64,000 nucleotides of DNA from JABDGM01 sp963738665 (GTDB lineage: Bacteria > Planctomycetota > Planctomycetia > Pirellulales > Lacipirellulaceae): the NCBI GenBank assembly GCA_963738665.1, contig CAVTXL010000001.1, forward strand, positions 1 through 64,000, read 5' to 3'. The translations under genes and the position numbers were made by a program. Below the pieces are notes generated by a model. It was given only the letters and a program-made list of their open reading frames with translations. It searched no databases and was not told the DNA's origin. Positions 1-8,873 of this stretch are shown piece after piece (position 1 is the first letter of the stretch; the number at the start of each line of letters is the position of its first letter).

Positions 1-991
1 TCCAGCCGCAGGAATTGTGATGACAACCGGCTGACAACGCCCCGCTGGCGAATTGAATTAAGTACGGTCCGTCGCCGCCGTGTTCGCACATTGGCGACGT
101 GCGCATCTCATGCCGGCCCCTTTATATTCAGCGGGCCCGGTCAGCTCGAATCCGTGCCGCTGGATAAATGAGTCGATGTCAAACGTACCGTTTGCCGCCA
201 CGCCGTTGGATTCGTACGGCTTGGCCGCCGGTGCCAGGCTAGCCATTTTTCAAGTTGTTCAACGGTGACGACACAAGCGACGCGGACACGACAAAATCGA
301 CTCAACCGCCACGGCCGGTTTGGCCGCGCCGTCGCCTTTGCAAGCAAGGTACCGTATAGCTTCCAGATTCGTGCAGGGTTGAAAACCCCAGTATCACTTT
401 TAGCCGTTTCGTCGTCGAATTTCGCGACAAGTGCCGCCAGGCAGCGGCAATCAATCCGCTGTCGTTCGCCGGCAGGTCGATGCGGTAAAGTAAAATGCCG
501 CGCCGTTGCCGCTGTCCGCCGCAACCGGCTCTGGCCAGCCGAGATTGAAGTGCAACTCAGTCCAGATTTCCCGGCAGCGCTCCATTGCCGCTTCGTGTTC
601 TGCGTCCGTGCGACGAAATACTGTGCCGGGCGTTGCGGGTCGCAATCAATCAGCAGCAATTGCCGGGGATAATGTCGCCGTCGCTGGTTGTGCCGCCCTC
701 GGTCTGTTTTGCTTAATCCGGTTTGCGGCCCGCGCCAGAAGGCGGGGTTGACGGGGTTCGGAATGACGTAGCAACGCTTTCGCAGCTCGCACGCTTTCGA
801 GCGACTCAACCAAGCTATCGGCGTTATCAAAATAGCCCGCCGGCAGTGTGCGGCCAGCGGTCCGCCGTCGTAGCAGCGTCCAAAATCCGCAATTCCGTTA
901 CCTGCCCGGCGGCAGCAGCAGCTCCGAGCGCCCGCCGCACCTCGGCCGGGTCGAATAGTTGCACGCCGTCAAGATGTAGCGTAAAATCCAT
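1..991 (-). pseudogene. Decayed primase-polymerase-like replication gene, runs off left edge
   Basis: Read leftward from an ATG at 991, fragments of one protein appear in successive frames, so the gene carries at least three frameshifts. Recognisable pieces in order are LLIDCDP near 640-660, TDAEHEAAMERC near 577-612, NPARIWKLYGT near 350-389, DSFIQRHGFELTG near 130-190 and GALSAGCHHNSCGW near 1-45. This order resembles the archaeo-eukaryotic primase-polymerase-like N-terminal part of phage or integrative-element replication proteins, where the acidic IDCDP segment lies in the catalytic core. The Cys/His-rich piece at the edge suggests the protein continues out of the window. The family call is from motif memory, without alignment. 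It lies in line with the accessory genes, excisionase and integrase to its right. Broken frames make a functional product unlikely unless all the shifts are sequencing errors. Confidence 0.5.
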
Positions 992-1057
992 TGTGCAAAG
1001 TCCTTAAAGACGGCGGCGCGCGGCAGCAATGCTGCCGCCGCCGGTTGCGTATTTAAA

Positions 1058-1503
1058 TCAGAAGGGGACGTCTTGCCACCGCTCGTGCGGCCTGCAGCGC
1101 CGCCCTGGTTTGCCCGGCCGGCACGCCGACGCGGCTTGGCCGGTTCCGCGAGTAGCTGCGACGTCGCAGCCGTGCTGCCGCAACTGGCGCTCGGGCAATC
1201 GCACGCACGCGAATGCCGTCAAACGTTTTGCCGTTGAAACTGACCGGCATAGTGAACAACTCAACTAATTTGCCCGGCCAGGCGTCGGTATCGTCGCCAT
1301 AAGCACTGACGAGTGCGCTCTAGCGTTTGTCTTGTTCAGGACCAAACTTTCTGCGCGCCGACAAACGCGACTACTAACTTTTCTTCCCGCTCCTCGCCGA
1401 CTTCTTCCACGCCGACGGCTTCAATTGTTAACTGATGCGTTTTTCCCGCCAGGTCCGCGCCTGACAGGTAGGTGCCACCATAGATTTGTGAAACTTTTGG
1501 CAT
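1058..1503 (-). pseudogene. Element-encoded conserved hypothetical, frameshifted
   Basis: The reading frame opens at ATG 1503 with MPKVSQIYGGTYLSGADL and runs through an acidic segment to a break near 1335-1325. The next frame gives LVLNKTNARA, another shift follows, then SAYGDDTDAWPGKLVELFT and GKTFDGIRVRAI, and the end is DVPF with a stop at 1058. Joined, these give a protein of about 145 residues resembling small conserved proteins found beside primase genes in integrated elements. I know no established function. It lies 66 bp upstream of the prim-pol-like remnant in the same orientation, which suggests a replication-module accessory role. Two frameshifts make it broken as written. Confidence 0.45.
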
Positions 1504-1513
1504 TGCAAAATCC

Positions 1514-1746
1514 TCATCTTTGCGGCATAGGTGAATCCGCCCCAGCGTCGCCGCGAACTGCGGGGCGGGGGTGAAAGTTATTTTTCGTTGCCCGCCGTTG
1601 CCGCTTAGGTGGCGGGTCCGGCCGATACCGACAAATCCGCCGCAGACTTTGCACGTGGTGCGAATCCATCCCCGCTTGTCGCGGGTCGGTTCGCCCGGCC
1701 AGTTTACCGGGGACAGGTGGCACAGTTTGTTACTTTTTGCTTCCAT
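1514..1746 (-). pseudogene. Small zinc-ribbon-like element protein, frameshifted
   Basis: An ATG at 1746 opens MEAKSNKLCHLSPVNWPG, followed by RGWIRTTCKVCGGFVG, a single CxxC knuckle in a TTCxxCGGFVG context. A probable frameshift near 1625 joins this to a short basic tail ending at 1514. The product would be about 75 residues. Short CxxC proteins of this kind occur among accessory genes of integrated elements, but no function can be assigned. It is 11 bp from the next gene in the same direction. In the unshifted frame the ORF reads straight into the next gene, so the boundary is uncertain. Confidence 0.35.
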
Positions 1747-1836
1747 GCTCGGCCTCACTTCGCTTGCTGTCTGGCCGTTCCCGTTTGCAGCGGGGCGGCC
1801 ATTTTTATTGACCACAAAACGGCGGAGGTTAAAACG

Positions 1837-2111
1837 TCATACAAACTCTTTCACACCCACCGCCGCCCGCCGCCGCAGCCGTTGGGTGGTGGATTCGCCG
1901 CCATCCGGCACGACAGCCCGGGCTGCTTCGAACGCGGCGATATCCAGGCGATCTATCGAGTAGCAAGGCGATTCCTGCAATCGGCCGCAAGATTGATTGC
2001 CCGCAGCTCGCCGGTGCGGATGAAGTGCAAGACCTTATGAGTGGAAACGCCCCCATTCGCGGGCAAGCTGGGGGCAGACAGCTTGCGACGTTCAATCGTG
2101 GCGGTGGCCAT
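1837..2111 (-). pseudogene. Excisionase-like helix-turn-helix protein, one frameshift
   Basis: Start ATG at 2111 gives MATATIERRKLSAPSLPAN, then GVSTHKVLHFIRTGELRAIN, a winged/MerR-like helix-turn-helix of the excisionase (HTH_17) type. After a one-base break near 1965 the second frame continues YSIDRLDIAAFEAARAV and ends in KEFV with TGA at 1837-1839. The joined product is about 91 residues, normal for this family. Such proteins direct excision or regulate the integrase, so its place in the same element as the recombinase fits. Function is inferred from the fold pattern and neighbours only. Confidence 0.5.
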
Positions 2112-2515
2112 AGAAACCTCACTTGCGGATTCGTGTGTCCGCACGTGAAGCTACCGCCACTAAGAATGCCCAAGACGACTTGGCGTCAGTTTCGGGCGAG
2201 TGGTGTGACGTTAGAGTCTCGCCGGAATTTATCGCGGCGGTCGGCTGGGATTGTGGCCATAGTCGGACTCAACGGTTTGCCGAGTGCATTTGCGATTTTT
2301 ATAGTGACAGCTATTCACGCAGTTGTTTATCCACTCGGCTTTTTTTGCGACCGGGCAACCGAGCAGCTTAGCCGCATCCTTTTTTGCTCATGCGTCAGAC
2401 CATTCCGTTTTATACATCGTTTCCGCTCGGCTTTGTCGGACGCCCCATGTTGCTCGCGGTTCTGGCTGGCACGCTTCCGAACGTCGTGACCTCAGCCGTT
2501 GCTGTGGACGAGACG
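2112..2515. other. Stretch without recognised gene
   Basis: About 400 bp between the excisionase-like gene and the decayed frame to its right. Short open frames exist on both strands, but none has a convincing start, composition or motif. I see no repeat or RNA gene here. Confidence 0.4.
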
Positions 2516-2910
2516 TCAGTCACACGTTGCAGCAATCAGGTCGGCCCGCTCGATCTCTTCGCGCGGCAGCATGCCGTCGAGAAACGGCATCAAGCACGTA
2601 GCGGTATATGCGGCATTCAGCAAACGACGCACGCCCGCAGCGTCCCCGTGCTGACAATCCGGTCGGCCGCCGCCCGCTGGTTGTGCTTTTCCTGGGTGCC
2701 ATTGCGCGAACTAGCGGGCCGTGAGATTGCATGCAGCGCATGCCGCGGACGTCTACAAGAGTTTCCGTCGTGCGCAAGGGATTTCGCCGATCAGACGATT
2801 TCGGACATCTTGCACCACCTTCGAGCCAGGCGACCAGCCGGCCGCCGGTGGTGCCAGAGCAACGCGGCCGGTCCGTGCGGTCTATAACTCCGCAAACCCG
2901 GCAATTCGTG
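2516..2910 (-). pseudogene. Decayed element gene of unknown function
   Basis: Directly downstream of the integrase on the same strand, scattered frames read like pieces of one protein: a segment with DVRNRLIGEIPCARRK near 2750-2800, then RRLLNAAYTATCLMPFLD and GMLPREEIERADLIAATCD, ending at a TGA at 2516-2518. Two or more in-frame stops or shifts lie between them. I do not recognise the family. The C-terminal part has normal amino-acid composition, which suggests a once-real gene of the integrated element rather than random frame. Confidence 0.3.
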
Positions 2911-2913
2911 ATT

Positions 2914-4128
2914 TTACTTGCCTTTCACACCCGCGAACAACCAGCCATGAACATGATCGACAACGGCCTGCAATCGCTCATCGTCAATCCGCTCGCTGAT
3001 ACGTCGCCGCCATGCCAGGTCCAACGTGGCCCATGATGAAATCGACAGCGACTTGATCGCGGCAACCGCCGCCGATAGTCTCGAAAACATGCCGTAGTGT
3101 ATAAAACCCAATTCCCCGCCGATACACTTTGGGCGGCGCTTCGTCGCCGGTCTCGGCCGCTTCCTTCGCCGCCGTCCTGTCGATTGAATCCAGCAGCTTG
3201 CGAAATTCCTTTGTGATCGGCGAATCAGCCGTCGCTTTTGCCCACGGCTGGCCAGCTCGCGTGATAAACAACAACTTCCCATGCTTTCGGTCCGCCGGCT
3301 CCGGCCGTTCATCGACCGCAGCCTGTAGAGCCGTAATCGTTTCCGGCCACAACGGGCAGCGTCGCTCCACCGCTGTTTTCGGCCGGGGTAATCCACCCAT
3401 CCACGCTTCAAGTCAATTGCCGAGAGCGGCAACGAACCGCAATCGCTATTGCCATATCCACAGTTAAGCCCTAGCAAAATCATTGCCTTCAGCGGGATTG
3501 TCGCGGTGTCAATGATCCGCCGCAGCTCCGCAGCCTCAATCATCTTCTCGCCGCTCTTTTGCCGATGCGCGCGCATGATGCGGGCAGCCGGCCGCTTGAA
3601 CGTCGGGCCGATCCGCACGGGGCGATCGTACAGCCCGACGTCCAGGCCGTACTTAAAGAGTGTTCGCACGCGCTGAACTTCTCCTCCCAGTCGGTGCGGC
3701 CCCCATTGTTTGGCAAACCTCGCCCGCAACGCTTGAAAGTCGGTGGCGTCCAGGTCGTCAACAAGCCGCTTGATCCCAAACGCGGCAGCAACACGCTTCC
3801 CAGTTGCTACGTAGTCGGCAAACGAGCGAGGCGAGATATCGCCAGCATCCCGTTGCTGTTCCTTCGCGGTCAGAAAGTGATTGACCAGCTCCTGTACGGT
3901 CAATCCTTCGCGGTTCCCCCGTGGCACACGACCGGCGAGCAAGTCGTCTTTTTGCTCGCGCCCACAGAATCGCCGCCCGTTTGCCCTTGGGGTCATCTGC
4001 CCACTTCCCAAAATACTTGAACAAGCCGCGGATCTTTTTTGCCCATCGGCCGTTGGCATGGGCAAAGAGCGGGAAGTCGGGGCGGGGTTTGCTCGGCTTG
4101 CGAGGGGCGCGGTGGGTAGAATTTTCAC
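2914..4128 (-). pseudogene. Tyrosine recombinase/integrase of a tRNA-adjacent element, frameshifted
   Basis: A GTG at 4128 preceded by a good Shine-Dalgarno (GGAGGT, 4135-4140) opens VKILPTAP. After two shifts near 4110 and 3970 come the N-terminal pieces FKYFGKWADD and EQKDDLLAGRVPRG, then a long core-binding region (LTVQELVNHFLTAKE). The catalytic half holds GWVDYPRPKT, CPLWPETITALQ, FYTLRHVFETIGG, VDFIMGHVGPGM and TYQRERIDDERL, with the tyrosine nucleophile reached only by joining frames near 2990. A further shift lies near 3390. The usual box I arginine is not evident (GLNCGYGNSDCGSLPL stands there), and the HxxR histidine is tyrosine (YTLR). The gene sits 170 bp from tRNA-Arg, typical for elements that target tRNA genes. 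About 400 residues, normal length. Four shifts suggest decay, though sequence error cannot be excluded. Confidence 0.7.
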
Positions 4129-4156
4129 GGCACTACCTCCAGTCAAAAGGTCAGGT

Positions 4157-4236
4157 GGTGTCCGACACCCGCTGGCCACAATCCGGCGGGTGTCATCTTT
4201 ATTGCTGTAACAGTAGCGGGTGTCCTAGCGGGTGTC
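4157..4236. repeat. GCGGGTGTC repeat cluster between integrase and tRNA-Arg
   Basis: GCGGGTGTC occurs directly at 4186-4194, 4216-4224 and 4228-4236 and inverted (GACACCCGC) at 4164-4172. The leftmost copy overlaps a perfect palindrome GGTGTC-C-GACACC at 4157-4169. Clusters of short repeats beside an integrase often serve as arm-type binding sites for integrase or excisionase; that role is inferred from position. Confidence 0.5.
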
Positions 4237-4295
4237 AAGAGGTTTTGCTAGCACTGCCAGCAAGTCGCGAAAATGCCTTGTTTTACAGATAGTCC

Positions 4296-4369
<74 letters not shown>

Positions 4370-4416
4370 GTTTACGTGTCAGGTCCAGGCGTCAGAGGGC
4401 GATTTAAGGCAGCATC

Positions 4417-5421
4417 ATGAAAGCAATGGTCTTGCGGCGGGTCGTTGCGCTGGACGATACCGATGCGCCATTGGAGATGGCCGATTTGCCGATCCCCAAG
4501 CCGGCTGCCGGTGAAGTCTTAGTCCAAATTGCGGCTTGCGGTGTCTGTCATACCGAGCTTGATGAGATCGAGGGCCGTACGCCGCCGACGGTGTGGCCGA
4601 TTGTGCTCGGGCATCAGGCGGTCGGCGTTGTCGAGCGGCTCGGCCGCGGCGTGGCTCGGCACAAAGTGGGCGATCGCGTCGGCGTTGGGTGGATTTTCTC
4701 TTCGAGCGGCGCGGCCGATGAGAACCTGAGCGAAGCCTTTCGTGCCACCGGCCGCGATGCGAACGGCGGATACGCCGAATACATGACGGTCGGCGAAGAC
4801 TACGCCTATCCGATTCCCGACGTCTTCGCCGATGAGCGTGCCGCTCCGCTGCTCTGCGCCGGCGCGGTCGGCTTCCGGCGCTGCGGCTGACGGAGCTGGC
4901 CGATGGCGAGCCGCTTGGCCTGACCGGCTTCGGCGGGTCGGCGCACATCGTCCTGCAAGCCGCCCGACATCAGTATCCCAATTCCCGTTGTTACGTGTTT
5001 GTGCGCGATCCGCAGGCCCGTGAGCTGGCGCTGCGGCTCGGCGCCGTCTGGGCCGGCGACACGGCCGACCGCGCGCCGAACCACTCCGCGCGATCATCGA
5101 CACCACGCCCGTTTGGCGGCCGGTGGTCGAAGCGCTGGCAAACCTGCGGCCGGGTGGCCGGCTCGTAATCAATGCCATTCGCAAGGAAGATTCCGACAAA
5201 GATGAACTGTTGCGATTGCAGTATGAGAAACACTTATGGATGGAACGCGAGATCAAAACGGTCGCCAACGTCACGCAGTTCGACATACGCGAGTTCCTGC
5301 CGCTGGCCGCGGAAATTCCCATCGAGCCGGTGGTCGAAACATATCGGCTGGAAGATGCCAACCGCGCCCTGTGCGAATTGAAGCGCGGCCCGGTCCGCGG
5401 CGAAAGGTGCTCGCAATGTAG
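4417..5421 (+). CDS. Zinc-dependent alcohol dehydrogenase (frameshifted)
   Basis: MDR-family alcohol dehydrogenase, which would oxidise a primary alcohol with NAD(P)+ using a catalytic zinc. The N-terminal GroES-like half has CGVCHTELDE and PIVLGHQAVGVVE (catalytic zinc ligands Cys and His) and GRDANGGYAEYM. The Rossmann half is LGLTGFGGSAHIVLQAA, then IIDTTPVW, LRPGGRLVINAIRKED and VANVTQFDIREFLPLAAEIP. Three one-base shifts (near 4880, 5082 and 5404) break the frame. Two fit loss of a base in a C run and an A run, so the gene is probably whole, ending at TAG 5419-5421 (about 335 residues). Odd: the structural-zinc lobe that normally holds four cysteines between WI and ENL is shortened to WIFSSSGAADENLSE with none. 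It stands alone after tRNA-Arg. Confidence 0.8.
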
Positions 5422-5509
5422 CAAGCACGCTCCGCGTGCCGTAGCTGTCCTGGAAATAAACGCCGATTTTGAACCTCGGCTACGGCACGCGGAGCGTGCC
5501 TGCTACAAT
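5419..5509. repeat. Dispersed hairpin repeat (CACGCTCCGCGTGCCGTA type)
   Basis: An inverted repeat beginning at the adh stop codon: GTAGCAAGCACGCTCCGCGT and its continuation (5418-5446) pair with the near complement at 5477-5506. A related motif (cacCCTCCGTGTGCC or CACTCCGTGTGCCG) recurs at 9671-9696 and twice at 63287-63340. The hairpin could act as a transcription terminator for adh, but its spread to other intergenic sites marks it as a dispersed family. Confidence 0.7.
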
Positions 5510-5645
5510 TGGATCGCCGATTTCGCGTGCGAGCGAAGCCGCCATCCCCCGCACAATTGACGGCCCCCCGCCACGGCGACTATAGTGCCCCCTTCGCGAA
5601 CTCGCTACGATATTAATAGAAACCTTGTAAGGAGTTGGAGTCTCG

Positions 5646-6443
5646 ATGGCCACGGGGAGCGTATCGGTTCACGAGTGCGGCTTGGGTCTGACGCAGCGTC
5701 GTGACAATTGGTGGGCCAGCCCGCTTGCGATCGCCGTGGCCTTGGGCACGTTTATTATCTATGCGACGATTCGCGGCCTGGCAAATTCCAGTTACGAGTA
5801 CGGCCACGGCACGGACGTCCTGCCCGACCACGCCTACTTTCTTTCGCCGTTTTATTCACCGCTCTTGCGCTGCCAAGCTGGGTGCCCGCCTGGATCGGGC
5901 CGGCGATTTTCGTGATGTGGATGCCGGCCGGCTTTCGGTTGACGTGCTACTACGCCCGTAAGGCGTACTACCGCGCTGTTCGCCGATCCGCCCGCCTGTG
6001 CGGTGGCGGAATACTGCAAACAGAATTACAAAGGCGAGCGAGGCCTGTGGACGTTTCAAAATTTCCACCGCTTCTTTCTGTATCTGGCCGTGCTCCTGGT
6101 GTTCATGCACATTCATCACGTGATCGACGCCTGTCGCTGGCCCGTCGACGGGGGCGGAATGACGTTCGGCATGAGCGTCGGCACGCTGGTGTTGGCGGTC
6201 GACCTCATTTTTCTCACGCTGTACGTCTTCTCGTGCCATTCGATGCGGCACCTGGTGGGCGGCGGCCTCGATTGCTTCAGCGGCGGCACGGGCGAAACTC
6301 GCTACAAGCTATGGAGTGGCGTCACGAAGCTTAACGAGACGCACGGACTGTTCTTCTGGTGCAGTCTGTTCACCGTCGGCTTCGCCGACTTTTACGTCTG
6401 GCTGGTGGCCTCCGGGCGGATCAACGATTTGAGGTTTTTTTGA
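5646..6443 (+). CDS. sdhC: Succinate dehydrogenase cytochrome b membrane anchor (frameshifted)
   Basis: Membrane anchor and haem-binding subunit of succinate:quinone oxidoreductase, carrying electrons from SdhB to the quinone pool. A good SD (TAAGGAG, 5628-5634) precedes the ATG. Segments in order: a first helix WASPLAIAVALGTFIIYATI, then IGPAIFVMWMPAGFRLTCYYARKAYYR, a Cys-rich loop ACAVAEYCKQNYKGE, helix FFLYLAVLLVFMHIHHVIDA, helix GTLVLAVDLIFLTLYVFSCH and a last helix LFFWCSLFTVGFADFYVWLV. Histidines in MHIHH and CHSMRH are candidate haem ligands. One anchor subunit of about 266 residues and no sdhD fits type B complexes. The frame shifts near 5865 and again near 5985; because sdhA and sdhB follow intact or nearly so, I read these as sequence errors. 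First gene of sdhCAB. Confidence 0.85.
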
Positions 6444-6479
6444 GGTGGGGAGGCTAGCGATCTGTCATCGCGAAGTATT

Positions 6480-6652
6480 CGGGTTCGACAAATTAGCCGC
6501 GGGGTGCTAGCCCCGGTTTATACTGAACGAACCGTGGGCTAGCGCCCTACGGCTAGTCCGAAAATCAAGGTTTGACAAAGCACGAGCTGCAAGATCGGCT
6601 TGCCGCACAGCATAGAATTGGGTTTCCCCTCCCTTCGAAGGGGAGGGGTGAT
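6480..6652. repeat. Two dispersed hairpin repeats in the sdhC-sdhA gap
   Basis: The 264 bp sdhC-sdhA gap holds two palindromic units. At 6493-6555, GGGGTGCTAGCCCCGG pairs imperfectly with CCGTGGGCTAGCGCCC. At 6628-6648, CCCCTCCCTTCGAAGGGGAGGGG is an almost perfect G/C hairpin. A relative of the second lies inside sdhB at 9236-9290. The gap is long for an operon, and no other gene is visible in it. Confidence 0.6.
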
Positions 6653-6707
6653 TTTCCCGCGCGACACGTTGCCAAGTCACGGGCCGCGACGCCCGAATTA
6701 ACCAACA

Positions 6708-8541
6708 ATGGACAAATACCAAACCTACGAATACGACGTCGTCATCATCGGGGCCGGCGGGGCCGGCCTGCGGGCGGCGATCGAGGCCTCAGCCCAAGGG
6801 GCCAAGACGGCGCTGGTCTGCAAGTCGCTCCTCGGCAAGGCCCATACGGTGATGGCCGAGGGGGGCGTCGCGGCCTCGCTGCAAAATGTCGACACCCGCG
6901 ACAACTGGCAGGTCCACTTCCGCGACACGATGAAGGGGGGCAAGTATCTCAATCAGTGGCGAATGGCCCAACTCCACGCCCAAGAAGCGCCGGCCCGCGT
7001 CCGCGAGCTGGAAGAATGGGGTGCTGTGTTCGATCGCACCAAGGACGGCCGCATCTTGCAGCGCAACTTCGGCGGCCACACCTATCCGCGGCTGGCCCAC
7101 GTCGGCGATCGCACGGGCCTCGAAATGATTCGCACGCTGCAAGACAAAGGCATCCACAGCGGCATCGACGTCCACATGGAGTGTACGATCCGCTGGATCC
7201 TCAAAGACGGCGGCCCGCAGGGCAACCGCGTCGCTGGCTGCTTCGGCTACCAGCGCGAGAGCGGCCGCTTTGTGGTGTTCCGCGAAGGCGATCGTGCTCG
7301 CGACCGGCGGCATCGGCCGCTGCTGGGAGATCACGTCGAACTCGTGGGAATACACGGCCGACGGCCATGCGATGGCGATGTGGGCCGGGGCCGACTTGAT
7401 CGACATGGAATTCGTGCAGTTCCACCCGACCGGAATGGTCTGGCCGCCCAGCGTTCGCGGCACGCTGATCACCGAAGGCGTCCGCGGCGAAGGGGGCGTG
7501 CTGCTGAACAAGGACCGCAAGCGGTTCATGTTCGATTACATCCCGGCCATGTTCCAAGGCGAATACGCCGAATCCGAAGAAGAAGCGAATCAATGGGTCG
7601 CGGCGACGATCGCCGGCCAGCGGCCCGAAGCGCGGCGCCCGCCCGAGCTCTTGACGCGCGACGTGGTCGCCCGCGCGATCCGCCGCGAGATTCGCGAAGG
7701 CCGCGGCACGCCACATGGCGGTGTCTACCTCGATATCGCCAGCCGCCGCACGGCCGAGGATATCAAAAAGAAGCTCCCCAGCATGTACCACCAGTTCAAG
7801 GAGCTGGCCGACGTCGACATCACGACCGACCCGATGGAGGTCGGCCCGACGTGCCACTACTTCATGGGCGGCGTGCGGGTGAATGCCGAGACGCAGGAAT
7901 CAACGGTGCCCGGTCTGTTCGCGGCCGGCGAATGTGGCGGCGGCATGCATGGGGCCAACCGGCTGGGCGGCAATTCGCTGTCGGACCTGTTGGTGTTCGG
8001 CAAGCGGGCCGGCGAATTCGCAGCCAAGAAGGCCAAGGAATCGTCCCTCGGTGCGATCAGTCATGATGAGATCGAGCGCGTCGCGGCCGAGTCGCTCAAG
8101 TTCTTCGGCGATGGCCAGGGTGAAAACCCGTACGCGATTCATGAAGAGCTGCGGGCGGTGATGCAATCGCAAGTGGGCATTGTGCGGTCGGCCGACGACC
8201 TGACGAGTGCGATTGAAAAGATCGATGCACTGCGAAAACGGGCGGCCAGCGCCAAGGTCGGCGGAAATATTCAGTACAACCCGGGCTGGCACTTGGCGCT
8301 CGACCTGAAGAACATGCTGGACATCAGCGAAGCAGTAACAAGGGCCGCCCTCGAGCGAACCGAAAGCCGCGGCGGCCACACGCGGGAGGATTTCCCCGAC
8401 GTCAGCGCGGAGTGGGGCACGCGGAACAACATCGTGCGGCAAACGAAAGAAGGCATCCGCGTCGCCCAAGAACCGCTCGAACCGCCGCCGCCGGAGTTGA
8501 AACAACTGCTGGGCGACGTGAAGGCGGCGGGAAACGATTGA
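6708..8541 (+). CDS. sdhA: Succinate dehydrogenase flavoprotein subunit (one frameshift)
   Basis: Catalytic FAD subunit of succinate dehydrogenase: oxidises succinate to fumarate and passes electrons to SdhB. The N terminus has the dinucleotide-binding motif VVIIGAGGAGLRAAIEA, the FAD-attachment region KSLLGKAHTVMAEGG with the His normally used for covalent FAD, and FGGHTYPR. After a break near 7283 the second frame continues KAIVLATGGIGRCW, then DLIDMEFVQFHPTGM, ITEGVRGEGG, GGVYLDI and CHYFMGGVRVNAE, followed by the C-terminal cap GGNSLSDLLVFGKRAGE. Joined length is about 610 residues, normal for this family. The break fits loss of two bases in a CGCG stretch, giving VVFRAKAIVLATGG. It separates sdhC from sdhB; transcription is likely shared. 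Confidence 0.93.
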
Positions 8542-8873
8542 TAGTTACCACAAAGGCAGGAAGAACATGAAGAAGACACGAAGGCGAATAAGTTGGGGAA
8601 CGCTCAATTCACTAATAAACACTAATGAATGGTGTGCATCGTGGAGTTTTGGTTTTGACGACTTACTCTCTTTGGTAACGAAGCCTGCGATGCCAAAGAC
8701 CATTTTTTTGCTGACGGCTGAAAGCTGATGGCTGACAGCTCTGCCTGGGGTCAATGAAGCGAATTCTTCGTTAGTGTCGATTAGCGATTATTGGCTGTTC
8801 CCGATTCTTTTCGTGTCCTTCGTGCCTTCGTGCGTTCAAGAAAACCGAATAGCAAATTCCAACCGAGCACCGC
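8542..8873. other. Repeat-rich sdhA-sdhB spacer
   Basis: A 332 bp gap with no gene. It holds an inverted pair of low-complexity strings (CACGAAGGCG-type at 8548-8590; TTCGTGTCCTTCGTGCCTTCGT at 8807-8832) and a GCTGAAAGCTGATGGCTGACAGCT palindrome at 8718-8741. The last string recurs at 42330-42410. An interruption of this size inside an sdh operon is unusual. Confidence 0.55.

Noticed and set aside
6708..8541. Programmed frameshifting in sdhA and other broken genes
   Set aside because: No slippery heptamer plus downstream structure recurs at the break points, and the breaks differ in position and size; base loss explains them more simply.
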